From contig DAOWNJ010000029.1 of assembly GCA_030642645.1 (NCBI GenBank), positions 1 through 8,874 on the forward strand: DNA of 8,874 bases, read 5' to 3'. Source of the DNA: Dehalococcoidia bacterium (GTDB lineage: Bacteria; Chloroflexota; Dehalococcoidia; E44-bin15; DAOWNJ01). Below, in pieces: positions 1 through 6,773 of the stretch; position 1 is the first letter of the stretch; each line of letters begins with the position of its first letter. The position numbers and the translations under genes were made by a program. The notes below the pieces were generated by a model. It saw only the letters and a program-made list of their open reading frames with translations, ran no database searches and was not told where the DNA came from.

Positions 1-189
1 AACAGCCATCAGGAACTCCTCCCCATCCTTTCTGATAACGAGCTCCCCAGGCTGGAGAATGGTGAGGAGTGGGGCGTGGTTGGGGAGGACAGCAAGCTGC
101 CCCTCCACCCCCCAGGCGATAACTATATCTACCTCCTCGGAGTATAGAGTCCGCTCCGCTGTTAGAATCTCAAAATCTAGCTTTGCCAT
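1..189 (-). CDS. atpC: ATP synthase F1 epsilon subunit, 5' part (runs off the window)
   Basis: Epsilon is part of the F1 central stalk. It binds gamma and the c-ring, and in many bacteria it restrains ATP hydrolysis. Only the first 63 codons are present, and the frame is still open at position 1. The visible part begins MAKLDFEILTAERTLYSEEV and includes LPNHAPLLTILQPGEL, which is the N-terminal beta-sandwich signature of the family. The C-terminal helical hairpin would lie outside. The start is an ATG 43 nt after the atpD stop. No good Shine-Dalgarno sequence lies directly before it: there is only a weak GAG-containing stretch, and a GGGGGGAAGG run sits about 30 nt too far upstream. This contrasts with the strong sites before atpD and atpA and could mean lower initiation, in line with one epsilon per three beta subunits. 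Position last in the operon is usual. Confidence 0.93.
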   Translation of the reverse strand, partial: MAKLDFEILTAERTLYSEEVDIVIAWGVEGQLAVLPNHAPLLTILQPGELVIRKDGEEFLMAV

Positions 190-232
190 AGTTTTCTATC
201 TCAGCCAAACGACACAAAATAGCCTTCCCCCC

Positions 233-1630
233 TTAGACGGCAACCCCCATCCCCCTGGCCTTCTCCACTGCCTCCTCTATCGGGCCTACCATATAGAAAG
301 CCTGCTCTGGGAGGTGGTCATACTTACCATCAAGTATCTCCCTGAACCCCTTCACCGTCTCCTTAATCGGGACATACCTCCCTTCCGTTCCGGTGAATGC
401 CTCGGCAACGAACATGGGCTGGGAGAGGAACCTCTGTATCTTTCGGGCACGGGTAACGGTTAGCTTGTCCTCGTCTGAGAGCTCCTCCATCCCAAGGATG
501 GCGATTATATCCTGAAGCTCCTTATAACGCTGAAGCACCTTCTGGACCCCACGAGCCACATTGTAGTGCTCCTCCCCTACAACCTTCGGGTCAAGGATTC
601 TGGATGTGGAGGTAAGCGGGTCAACGGCGGGATAGAGCCCCTGCTCAGAGATGGACCTCTCAAGGGCGATGATGGCATCGAGGTGACCATATGTGGTAAC
701 AATTCCGGGGTCGGTGTAGTCATCAGCAGGCACATATATTGCCTGGAAGGAGGTGATGGAGCCCTTCTTTGTTGATGTGATCCTCTCCTCAAGCTCCCCC
801 ATCTCCGTGCCCAGTGTTGGCTGGTAGCCGACAGCCGATGGCATCCGTCCCAGAAGGGCTGAGACCTCCATACCCGCCAGGATATATCGATAGATATTAT
901 CAATGAAAAGGAGCACATCCTGCCCCTCGACATCGCGGAAATACTCCGCCATGGTAAGACCGGTGAGCCCGATGCGCACCCTTACACCAGGGGGCTCATT
1001 CATCTGACCAAAGACGAGACATGTCTTGTCTATAACCCCTGAAGACCTCATCTCATTCCAGAGGTCGTTCCCCTCTCTAGACCTCTCCCCCACCCCGGCA
1101 AATACAGAGAAACCCCCATGCTCGGTGGCGATGTTATGGATAAGTTCCATGATGATCACCGTCTTCCCCACCCCGGCACCACCATAGGCCCCTACCTTCC
1201 CTCCTTTGGTAAACGGGGTGATGAGGTCGATGACCTTGAGTCCAGTCTCCAGCATCTGGGTAGAGGTCTCCTGCTCCTGAAGAGTGGGGGGTGGGCGGTG
1301 GATAGGCCAGTACTCCTCGGCCTCAACCGGGCCGAGTCTATCGATCGCCTCACCATAGACATTAAAGAGCCTTCCAAGGGTGCAGCGCCCAACAGGGACA
1401 GCAATCGGGGCACCGGTGTCAATCGCCTCTATCCCCCGCTGAAGCCCATCGGTAGGGGTCAAGGCCACGCAGCGAACCCAGTTATTCCCAACATGCTGCT
1501 GGACCTCAAGGACGATCTTATCCCCGTCAACAGGAATCTCGATGGCATTAAATAGTGCCGGTAGCTCCTCAGGGGGGAACTCTACATCAACAACCGTCCC
1601 GATAACCTGCTCAACCTTACCTTTTGCCAT
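233..1630 (-). CDS. atpD: ATP synthase F1 beta subunit (catalytic)
   Basis: Beta carries the three catalytic sites of F1 and makes ATP from ADP and phosphate. The 465-residue length is normal. Visible motifs are the Walker A loop GGAGVGKT (150-157, with K156 and T157), GERSREGNDL with the catalytic glutamate E182, Walker B VLLFID (239-244), the family signature PAVDPLTSTS (334-343), and the DELSEED-loop equivalent EELSDED (382-388). The C-terminal helical domain is complete. The segment around residues 312-332 (TTYGHLDAIIALERSISEQG) differs from the common HLDATTVLSR.IAELG form and resembles Chloroflexota sequences as I recall them. The start is set by a perfect AAGGAGGT at 1637-1644, six bases before the ATG and overlapping the atpG stop, so atpG and atpD are probably translationally coupled. 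All catalytic residues I looked for are intact. Confidence 0.99.
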   Translation of the reverse strand: MAKGKVEQVIGTVVDVEFPPEELPALFNAIEIPVDGDKIVLEVQQHVGNNWVRCVALTPTDGLQRGIEAIDTGAPIAVPVGRCTLGRLFNVYGEAIDRLGPVEAEEYWPIHRPPPTLQEQETSTQMLETGLKVIDLITPFTKGGKVGAYGGAGVGKTVIIMELIHNIATEHGGFSVFAGVGERSREGNDLWNEMRSSGVIDKTCLVFGQMNEPPGVRVRIGLTGLTMAEYFRDVEGQDVLLFIDNIYRYILAGMEVSALLGRMPSAVGYQPTLGTEMGELEERITSTKKGSITSFQAIYVPADDYTDPGIVTTYGHLDAIIALERSISEQGLYPAVDPLTSTSRILDPKVVGEEHYNVARGVQKVLQRYKELQDIIAILGMEELSDEDKLTVTRARKIQRFLSQPMFVAEAFTGTEGRYVPIKETVKGFREILDGKYDHLPEQAFYMVGPIEEAVEKARGMGVAV

Positions 1631-1636
1631 TTCTCA

Positions 1637-1644
1637 ACCTCCTT
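1637..1644 (-). promoter_or_regulatory. Strong ribosome binding site of atpD
   Basis: AAGGAGGT, a full match to the anti-Shine-Dalgarno sequence, lies six bases before the atpD ATG. Its first two A residues are part of the TAA stop of atpG. This favours re-initiation and high output of beta, which is needed in three copies per complex. Confidence 0.85.
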
Positions 1645-2497
1645 ACTCAAGTGCCACAACACCACCGATTATGTCCATGAGTTCCTTAGTTATCATCTCC
1701 TGTCGAGCCTTATTATACATAAGGGTTAAATCCTGAACCAGGTCATTTGCGTTATCAGTGGCACTACGCATCGCCACCATCCTCGCTGACTGCTCGCTGG
1801 CGATAGCCTCAAGAATGGCGTGATATACCTGCATCTCCACGAACCTGGGCAGAAGCCCCGCCAGGACAATGCGGCTTGATGGCTCATAGATATACTCCAC
1901 ACCAACCCCCTCAGCTACCTCAGGCTCGACGGGGAGAAGTTGCTCCATCACCGGCCTCTGGACCATCGTGGTGACGAACCTAGGATAGGCCAGATATACT
2001 CGGTCGACAAGCCTGCCGGTGTAATCATCTATCACGATTCGGGATATTGGCAGGGTATCAAGCAGGGTAGGTCGGTCCCCTATCTCAATGAACTCGGCAT
2101 GAACATCCTGACCGGTGCGGAGCATGAAGTCCCTCCCCCTCCTTCCCACGGCTATGATGGTAGCCATAACCCCCTGCTCTAGGATGAATCCAGCACTCTC
2201 CCGATTGACATTGCTGTTCAGGCCACCGCAGAGGCCACGATCTGCGGTGATATGCACAATAGTTATCCTCTCCACCGACCTGCGCTCGAGGAGGGGATGG
2301 AGGGCCTCACCCTCTTGGGGAAGGGCGGCGAGGTGGGCCACAAGCTTGGTCATTCTCTCTGCATATGGGCGGGTGGCGATAACCCTCTCCTGGCACCGCT
2401 TCATCTTTGAGGTGGCAATCATCTCCATCGCCTTTGTTATCTTGGCGGTGCTCTGAATGCTCCTTATTCTTCTACGGATTACACGAATATTGGCCAT
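1643..2497 (-). CDS. atpG: ATP synthase F1 gamma subunit
   Basis: Gamma forms the rotating shaft inside the alpha3-beta3 head and couples c-ring rotation to catalysis. The protein has 284 residues, usual for bacteria. The N-terminal coiled-coil helix shows the family pattern (RRRIRSIQSTAKITKAMEMI, about 8-27, then ATSKMKR). The central fold contains ITADRGLCGGLNSNV (about 83-97). The C-terminal helix (SATDNANDLVQDLTLMYNKARQEMITKELMDII, about 245-277) is the strongly conserved partner of the N-terminal helix. No insertion is obvious. The gene starts 16 nt after the atpA stop. Its probable ribosome site, GAAGAGG, touches the TGA of atpA and sits somewhat far (about 13 nt) from the ATG, so coupling to atpA translation is likely. 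Confidence 0.98.
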   Translation of the reverse strand: MANIRVIRRRIRSIQSTAKITKAMEMIATSKMKRCQERVIATRPYAERMTKLVAHLAALPQEGEALHPLLERRSVERITIVHITADRGLCGGLNSNVNRESAGFILEQGVMATIIAVGRRGRDFMLRTGQDVHAEFIEIGDRPTLLDTLPISRIVIDDYTGRLVDRVYLAYPRFVTTMVQRPVMEQLLPVEPEVAEGVGVEYIYEPSSRIVLAGLLPRFVEMQVYHAILEAIASEQSARMVAMRSATDNANDLVQDLTLMYNKARQEMITKELMDIIGGVVALE

Positions 2498-2513
2498 CTT
2501 TACTATTGCCTCT

Positions 2514-4022
2514 TCAAAAGGTCAAGGTCTGTTTGAACTCCATTATCGCTGCCTTTAAAAGCTCCTCTGTCGCATCTGACATCTGCTTCTCTGAAGCGAT
2601 GTGCTTACCGATCTCAGGGTGGTTCGTCTCCATAAAGCGTTGGAAGTTATTCTCAAAGTCGCTAGTCCTATCTACAGGGACATCGTCGAGATAGCCATTG
2701 ATAACGGCGTAGAGGATCATCACCTGCTTCTCAACGGGTATAGGGACATACTGGGGCTGTTTTAATACCTCGGTGCATCGCTGCCCGAGAGCAAGCTGAT
2801 CCCTGGTCGCCTTATCCAGGTCTGCGGTTCCAAACTGGGCGAAGGCTGAGAGCTCCCTGAACTGGGCAAGGTCGAGCCTCAGCTTCCCAGTCACCCGCTT
2901 CATCGCCTTGGTCTGGGCGGCACCTCCCACCCTTGATACCGAGAGACCAACATTCAAAGCAGGGCGAATTCCAGCATTGAACAGGTCAGTCTCAAGGTAT
3001 ATCTGGCCATCGGTGATAGAGATAACATTGGTCGGGATGTAGGCAGAAACATCCCCGGCCTGGGTCTCGATGATGGGTAGTGCGGTGAGGGAGCCACCAC
3101 CAAACTCGGGGGCGTATTTCGCCGCCCTCTCCAGGAGGCGGCTGTGGAGATAGAATATATCACCAGGGTAGGCCTCACGGCCCGGTGGTCGCCTCAGGAG
3201 GAGGGAGAACTGCCGATAGGCCCAGGCGTGCTTTGTGAGGTCATCATAGATGATGAGGACATCTTGCCCCTTCTCCATGAACTCCTCACCTATGGCACAA
3301 CCGGCATACGGGGCCAGGTACTGGAGGGCTGCGGGATCAGAGGCACCAGCTGAGACAACAACGGTATGCTCCATCGCCCCATAGCTCTCCAGGGTGGCGA
3401 TTACCTGGGCAACCTTTGATATTTTCTGACCTATGGCAACATAGATGCAAATAAGGTCCCCACCCTTTTGGTTGATGATGGTATCGATGGCAATGGCACT
3501 CTTTCCCGTCGAGCGGTCCCCAATGATGAGCTCACGCTGCCCCCTACCCAAGGGGATCATACTATCTATCGCCTTTATCCCGGTCTGCACCGGGGTATCA
3601 ACCGGACTGCGGAGGGTAACATTTGGGGCCACCTGTTCAACAGGACGGGTCCGCTCATACCTTATTGGCCCCTTGCCATCGAGGGGGTTGCCCAGAGGGT
3701 CTATCACCCTCCCAATGAGCCCATCCCCCACAGGGACCTCGGCGATCCTATCGGTGCATCTCACCTCATCCCCTTCCTTGACCTTAGTGTAGTCACCGAG
3801 GATGATGGCACCAACGGTATCCTCCTCCAGGTTAAGGGCAATCCCCATAATGCTGTTGGGGAACTCAAGGAGCTCGTTATACTTCACCCCGGAGAGCCCG
3901 TGGATCCGGGCGATGCCATCCGCCACCTCGACAACCGTCCCCACATCCACCATCGTCACCGGGGCGCCGAACTGCTCTATCTGCTCCTTTATAATTGAGG
4001 TAATATCCCTGCCATAAACCAT
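2514..4022 (-). CDS. atpA: ATP synthase F1 alpha subunit
   Basis: Alpha alternates with beta in the F1 head, binds nucleotide without catalysis, and supplies an arginine to the catalytic sites. The 502 residues give a full-length protein. The N-terminus (ITSIIKEQIEQF, 7-18) is the delta-binding segment. The P-loop is GDRSTGKS (168-175), where most families have GDRQTGKT. HAWAYRQFSLLLRRPPGREA (265-284) is highly conserved. SVSRVGGAAQ (361-370) carries the arginine finger R364. The C-terminal domain is intact. The ATG is preceded, eight bases away, by a strong GGAGGTG at 4029-4035. Unlike most genes of this operon, atpA is separated from its upstream neighbour by a longer (83 nt), A+T-rich spacer with a small hairpin, so it may receive extra regulation. 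The serine at position 171 is the only oddity I noticed. Confidence 0.99.
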   Translation of the reverse strand: MVYGRDITSIIKEQIEQFGAPVTMVDVGTVVEVADGIARIHGLSGVKYNELLEFPNSIMGIALNLEEDTVGAIILGDYTKVKEGDEVRCTDRIAEVPVGDGLIGRVIDPLGNPLDGKGPIRYERTRPVEQVAPNVTLRSPVDTPVQTGIKAIDSMIPLGRGQRELIIGDRSTGKSAIAIDTIINQKGGDLICIYVAIGQKISKVAQVIATLESYGAMEHTVVVSAGASDPAALQYLAPYAGCAIGEEFMEKGQDVLIIYDDLTKHAWAYRQFSLLLRRPPGREAYPGDIFYLHSRLLERAAKYAPEFGGGSLTALPIIETQAGDVSAYIPTNVISITDGQIYLETDLFNAGIRPALNVGLSVSRVGGAAQTKAMKRVTGKLRLDLAQFRELSAFAQFGTADLDKATRDQLALGQRCTEVLKQPQYVPIPVEKQVMILYAVINGYLDDVPVDRTSDFENNFQRFMETNHPEIGKHIASEKQMSDATEELLKAAIMEFKQTLTF

Positions 4023-4105
4023 CTAACCCACCTCCGATACACTATTTTATCACAAAAGGCCTATATTTTATGTAATGACTTGCTTTCGCAAGGCTGATCC
4101 CATTA
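4023..4105 (-). promoter_or_regulatory. atpH-atpA spacer: hairpin, A+T-rich leader and strong RBS
   Basis: This 83-nt spacer is the longest inside the operon. In transcript sense it holds CTTGC-GAAA-GCAAG (4092 to 4079), a perfect 5-bp stem closed by a GNRA-type tetraloop. It is followed by two TAAAAT hexamers (4070-4065 and 4049-4044) in a locally A+T-rich stretch, then GGAGGTG (4035-4029) before the atpA ATG. TTGCGA within the hairpin lies 15 bp before the first TAAAAT, so a weak internal sigma70-like promoter is possible, but the spacing is short. The hairpin could instead be an mRNA-stability or processing element that separates the Fo genes from the F1 genes. The elements are seen directly; the roles are guesses. 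Confidence 0.35.
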
Positions 4106-4645
4106 CTACCTTGCTGCCCCTATCAGATCCCTTCTCAGTTGAGCAAGCTTTCCCTTTGTGCTGCCATCGATCAGCCTATCGCCTATCCTGATAACGAGGC
4201 CACCATCTATATCAGGGTCAACCCGGGTTGAGAGAACCACCCTCTTGCCCCGCTTCTCGGACAGACCCTGGGCTATCCTCTCCCTCTGCACATCATCAAT
4301 GGGGATAGCGGTGGTAACCTCAGCGTGCTCTATGCCATAACAGGCATCCACCAGCCTCTCATACTCAGAGGTGATACCCTCGGTTATCCTCACCCTCCCC
4401 TTGACCACCAGGAGGTGGGCCAGGTTCATTGCAAGCTGGCTTATCCCCTCCAGCCTCTCATGCAGGAGAGCCTCCTTATCCTTAAATGGGATATTAGGTG
4501 CCTCTAGATAGAGGGAGAAGAGGGAGTCTCCCATCACATCGGAGACCTTCCTCAGGTCCTCCCGCCACCCCTCAAGCTCGTCCCTCTCAAGGGCGATCTC
4601 AAACACTGCCTGGGCATGGCGTCTTGCCGAAGCTCGCCTTGCCAT
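4106..4645 (-). CDS. atpH: ATP synthase F1 delta subunit (OSCP homologue)
   Basis: Delta sits on top of F1 and joins the head to the peripheral stalk formed by subunit b. The 179 residues match the usual length. The N-terminal six-helix domain starts with the typical ARRHAQAVFEIALERDEL (7-24), and the C-terminal domain ends with the family pattern GGLVIRIGDRLIDGSTKGKLAQLRRDLI (about 148-175). The ATG lies two nucleotides after the TAG of atpF. Its ribosome site (AGGAAGGA) is within the last codons of atpF, so the two stalk genes are tightly coupled. Nothing looks broken. Identification rests on the conserved C-terminal motif, the length and the gene order b-delta-alpha. Confidence 0.97.
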   Translation of the reverse strand: MARRASARRHAQAVFEIALERDELEGWREDLRKVSDVMGDSLFSLYLEAPNIPFKDKEALLHERLEGISQLAMNLAHLLVVKGRVRITEGITSEYERLVDACYGIEHAEVTTAIPIDDVQRERIAQGLSEKRGKRVVLSTRVDPDIDGGLVIRIGDRLIDGSTKGKLAQLRRDLIGAAR

Positions 4646-4647
4646 TC

Positions 4648-5145
4648 CTATTCCTTCCTGAGCCCCCCGCTCTCCTCGAGGACCTCCTCGATGAGCCTCA
4701 TGTGCTTCTCCCTGTCAAGGGACTCCTTGATCACCTTCTCAGCAGCCATTAGCGACAGATCGACGAACTCAGCGCGAAGCCGATCTATAGCCTCATCCCT
4801 CTCCCTCCCGATCTCGGCCTGGGCCCTAGCGAGGATGGCCTCCCCCTCCTTTTTCGCCTCCTCCCTCGCCTCCTCCCTGAGGCGCTCACCGAGCTGCTCC
4901 GCCTGGGCCACTATCGACTGCCCATCCTTACGGGCGGAATCCAGTTGCTCCTTGACCATCACCCCAGCCCTTGCCGCCTCCTGCTTTATCTCCTCGGCCT
5001 TATCCATGCTATCCTTGATTCGATTTGAACGCTCATCGAGCATCCTCATGATAGGCCTGTAGGCAAACATGACCAGAAGAGCCAGAAGAATGCCGAAACA
5101 CACAATCTGTGAGAGCAGAGCCTGCCAACTAATACCAAGAAGCAT
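4648..5145 (-). CDS. atpF: ATP synthase Fo subunit b (peripheral stalk)
   Basis: Subunit b anchors the stator. One N-terminal membrane helix contacts subunit a, and a long helix reaches up to delta. The 165-residue protein has a hydrophobic segment at about residues 9-28 (QALLSQIVCFGILLALLVMF spans it), then a highly charged, alanine- and glutamate-rich region from about 35 to the end that should form a right-handed coiled coil with a second copy. There is no sign of a b' duplicate in the operon, so a b2 homodimer is expected. The start is an ATG 33 nt after the stop of the 41-codon gene, with an AAAGGGG stretch upstream as the probable ribosome site. Sequence conservation in b is always low. 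The call rests on architecture and on the position before atpH. Confidence 0.95.
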   Translation of the reverse strand: MLLGISWQALLSQIVCFGILLALLVMFAYRPIMRMLDERSNRIKDSMDKAEEIKQEAARAGVMVKEQLDSARKDGQSIVAQAEQLGERLREEAREEAKKEGEAILARAQAEIGRERDEAIDRLRAEFVDLSLMAAEKVIKESLDREKHMRLIEEVLEESGGLRKE

Positions 5146-5178
5146 ATCTCAAACCCCTTTAGATTTTAGCCTATCTGA

Positions 5179-5304
5179 TCAAGAGATCATAGGGAGAGCC
5201 ATCATGATTGCCCAGGCAATAGCCGCTACGGCAACCACTACTCCGGCGACTATCGCCGCCCCAACGAGCACCATTATGAATACAGGTATCCCTTCCTCAT
5301 CCAT
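5179..5304 (-). CDS. Small single-helix membrane protein inside the atp operon (41 aa)
   Basis: I do not recognise this gene. It encodes 41 residues starting MDEEGIPVFIMV. An acidic N-terminus (D2, E3, E4) is followed by one long hydrophobic helix from about residue 6 to 37, rich in alanine, valine and glycine, ending MALPMIS. Small residues at A17, G21 and A25 are spaced by four, a pattern that lets transmembrane helices pack closely. The ATG has an ideal AGGAGGA (5311-5317) six bases upstream. The gene sits 16 nt after atpE and 33 nt before atpF, so it is in line with the operon. It has no carboxylate in the helix, so it is not a second c subunit, and no charged stalk, so it is not subunit b. 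An accessory or assembly role in Fo is inferred from position only. It is short enough to be missed by annotation. Confidence 0.75.
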   Translation of the reverse strand: MDEEGIPVFIMVLVGAAIVAGVVVAVAAIAWAIMMALPMIS

Positions 5305-5310
5305 AGCTCT

Positions 5311-5317
5311 TCCTCCT
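5311..5317 (-). promoter_or_regulatory. Ribosome binding site of the 41-codon gene
   Basis: AGGAGGA with a six-base gap to the ATG at 5304. It lies in the 16-nt space after the atpE stop. This near-consensus site at ideal spacing is the main reason to accept the short reading frame as translated. Confidence 0.8.
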
Positions 5318-5320
5318 CAC

Positions 5321-5560
5321 TTAAGCTACCATAGCCAGGATGATCGCTATAATCAGGGCATAGATGGCAACCGCCTCGGCGAATGCGATAGCCAGGATCA
5401 TATTGGTCATTATAGGACCCCTGGCCTCGGGATTTCGCCCCAGGGCCTGCATCGCCCCATAGCCCAATATCCCTATCCCCAACCCCGGCCCCAAGGCCCC
5501 CAGGCCTATGGCCAATCCTGCAGCCAGCCATTTGAATGCATCTGACAGCGCCTGTTCCAT
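5321..5560 (-). CDS. atpE: ATP synthase Fo subunit c (ring proteolipid, proton type)
   Basis: Subunit c forms the membrane rotor ring; each copy carries one ion across. The 79-residue protein is a helical hairpin. Helix 1 (about 11-40) holds the glycine-rich packing motif GLGALGPGLGIG (19-30). The polar loop is R42-N43-P44. Helix 2 (about 50-78) holds the ion-binding carboxylate E62 in FAEAVAIY. Na+-type rings have Gln in helix 1 (GVGQG) and Ser or Thr after the Glu (AES). Here these positions are I29 and A63, so the site is the proton type. The start is an ATG with a GGGGGGT-containing ribosome site about five bases upstream, 27 nt after atpB, consistent with the many copies needed. Two acidic residues near the N-terminus (E2, D7) are not part of the site. 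Confidence 0.98.
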   Translation of the reverse strand: MEQALSDAFKWLAAGLAIGLGALGPGLGIGILGYGAMQALGRNPEARGPIMTNMILAIAFAEAVAIYALIIAIILAMVA

Positions 5561-5587
5561 TCTTACCCCCCTTTCCTAAATTTAAGC

Positions 5588-6529
5588 TCACTCCTCCATA
5601 GCACGAGGAGTAACCGCAATGGTAGCGAAAACCAGGGTCAACCCACCGAAGATAAGGGCCTGAACAAACCCGAAAAGGGCCTCAAGCCCATAAAATGGCA
5701 CCCCAACCACCCAGGGAACGAGAAAGCATATTATAAGCAATAGTATCATACCCGCAGTCATATTGCCAAATAGACGGAAGGTCAGGCTTACAATGCGTAT
5801 GAATTCGCTTATCGTCTCTATAATGCCAACAAATATCTCTATGATTCCGGTGAAGATGCCGCCAAGCCCGGCGCGGATCCTTCCCCTGAATAGCTCGCCG
5901 ATTCCCTTGAAAAGCTCGCTTACGCTAAAGAACCTGCTTATATAGCGGAAGAAACCCAGGGACCTTATCCCCATAAACTCGACGAATATGAACGAGATAA
6001 GGGCCAGAGCGAGTGGGAAGTTTATATCTGTATTTGCCTTCTTTAAGATAGGCACATCTACTATAAAGCCATGATATGTGCCAACGAATGCCCCTGGCAC
6101 CCCCTCAGGTGGTGCCGCATGCCCATAGCCGAACACCTCAAAGCCTGGTATGAGCGAAATCAGGGCAGCCCCGATGACATAGAGGAAGATAGTAGCCACC
6201 ACGGGGAAGAAACGGCGCCCATTCTCCCTTCCAGCAGCCTCCTCACAGAAGTTGAGAAACCACTCCATGACCCACTCCACCACATTCTGCCATCTCCCGG
6301 GGACAAGCTTCATGTTGCGAGTTGCAGTGAAGAATATCACCACCAAGACCAGGATAGTGAGCAGTGAAGCGAAGAGTGTATTGGTAAAGAAGGGCAACCC
6401 AAATATCGTTTCGGCTTCGAGGTGGACTTCAGGCTGGGGGACGGGGAAGAGGAGCATACTTAATACAGCCAGTATAACAAAGACAAGGGTTCCGATTATT
6501 CCCCAGCCTAAACAACCAAGCTTAGGCAC
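5588..6529 (-). CDS. atpB: ATP synthase Fo subunit a (proton channel)
   Basis: Subunit a forms the two half-channels that bring protons to and from the c-ring. The 313 residues make it longer than the roughly 270 of E. coli. Hydrophobic segments lie near 8-29, 51-69, 111-129, 170-190, 223-245, 255-277 and 283-305. The essential arginine is R252 in SLTFRLFGNMTAG, and the conserved glutamine is Q290 in QALIFGGL. Two things differ from common forms. M261 replaces the Glu or His usual nine residues after the arginine, while E283 occupies the E. coli His245 position. A long basic and hydrophobic stretch (about 196-240) precedes the arginine helix. The start is GTG, sharing its G with the TAG of the upstream gene, with an AGGGGGAT ribosome site. 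The next in-frame ATG, at residue 25, would cut into the first helix. Confidence 0.97.
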   Translation of the reverse strand: MPKLGCLGWGIIGTLVFVILAVLSMLLFPVPQPEVHLEAETIFGLPFFTNTLFASLLTILVLVVIFFTATRNMKLVPGRWQNVVEWVMEWFLNFCEEAAGRENGRRFFPVVATIFLYVIGAALISLIPGFEVFGYGHAAPPEGVPGAFVGTYHGFIVDVPILKKANTDINFPLALALISFIFVEFMGIRSLGFFRYISRFFSVSELFKGIGELFRGRIRAGLGGIFTGIIEIFVGIIETISEFIRIVSLTFRLFGNMTAGMILLLIICFLVPWVVGVPFYGLEALFGFVQALIFGGLTLVFATIAVTPRAMEE

Positions 6530-6753
6530 TACCTATCCCCCTTGTCTTTATCCCGTTCCATAGCTGGTATTAACATCCGATAGACACCATACCCCGCGAT
6601 AGCAACACCTAAAAGTATCCCTATTATAGCAAGGATAGGACTGGTATCAAACCTTCCATCGAGCCACAACCCTCCCATTGCCCCTGCAATAACCCATAAG
6701 GCAACCCACCACCCCACGCCTATAAGCCTTAAAGCTGCCGCCCACCTGCTCAT
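6529..6753 (-). CDS. atpZ: AtpZ/AtpI-type ATP synthase assembly protein
   Basis: Proteins of this small family (the 'ATPase gene 1' type, Pfam PF09527 by memory) are encoded first in many atp operons. They have been linked to Fo or c-ring assembly and to Mg2+ or Ca2+ supply, but the exact role is not settled. The 74 residues form two membrane helices (about 8-30 and 40-61) joined by a short loop, W30-L-D32-G-R-F-D-T-S-P39. The G.WLD.RF.TSP pattern is the family hallmark. A charged tail (MERDKDKGDR) ends the protein. The gene lies directly behind a predicted promoter, with only about 14 nt of predicted leader containing GGGGGCTGGAG. Its TAG stop overlaps the atpB GTG by one base. The symbol is given by family resemblance; E. 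coli AtpI is a longer, different protein. Confidence 0.85.
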   Translation of the reverse strand: MSRWAAALRLIGVGWWVALWVIAGAMGGLWLDGRFDTSPILAIIGILLGVAIAGYGVYRMLIPAMERDKDKGDR

Positions 6754-6773
6754 CTCCAGCCCCCAGCCAAGCT

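Noticed and set aside
59..463. 134-codon plus-strand frame across atpC and atpD
   Set aside because: It spans two conserved minus-strand genes and their spacer; the protein is low-complexity, proline-rich and unlike any family I know.
1118..1555. 145-codon plus-strand frame opposite atpD
   Set aside because: Antisense shadow of the conserved beta subunit; no promoter, ribosome site or family resemblance.
3468..3998. 176-codon plus-strand frame opposite atpA
   Set aside because: Antisense to a fully conserved gene. Its length comes from the rarity of stop-forming codons on the opposite strand, and the product has no recognisable fold.
5176..5189. TGATC-N4-GATCA inverted repeat at the stop of the 41-codon gene as a terminator or processing stem
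   Set aside because: Only a 5-bp A+T-rich stem with no T run after it, in the middle of an operon; probably chance.
5179..5304. The 41-aa frame as a duplicated c subunit or a broken N-terminus of subunit b
   Set aside because: It has one helix without a buried carboxylate, no second helix and no polar RNPEA-type loop; the atpF gene downstream already has its own complete membrane helix.
5321..5560. Possible Na+-type c subunit
   Set aside because: The Na+ ligands (Gln in helix 1, Ser or Thr after the Glu) are replaced by I29 and A63, so the site fits protons.
5274..5591. 105-codon minus-strand frame across atpE
   Set aside because: It is the shifted frame of atpE and the 41-codon gene, with a composition typical of an out-of-frame reading of Gly/Ala-rich codons and no ribosome site of its own.
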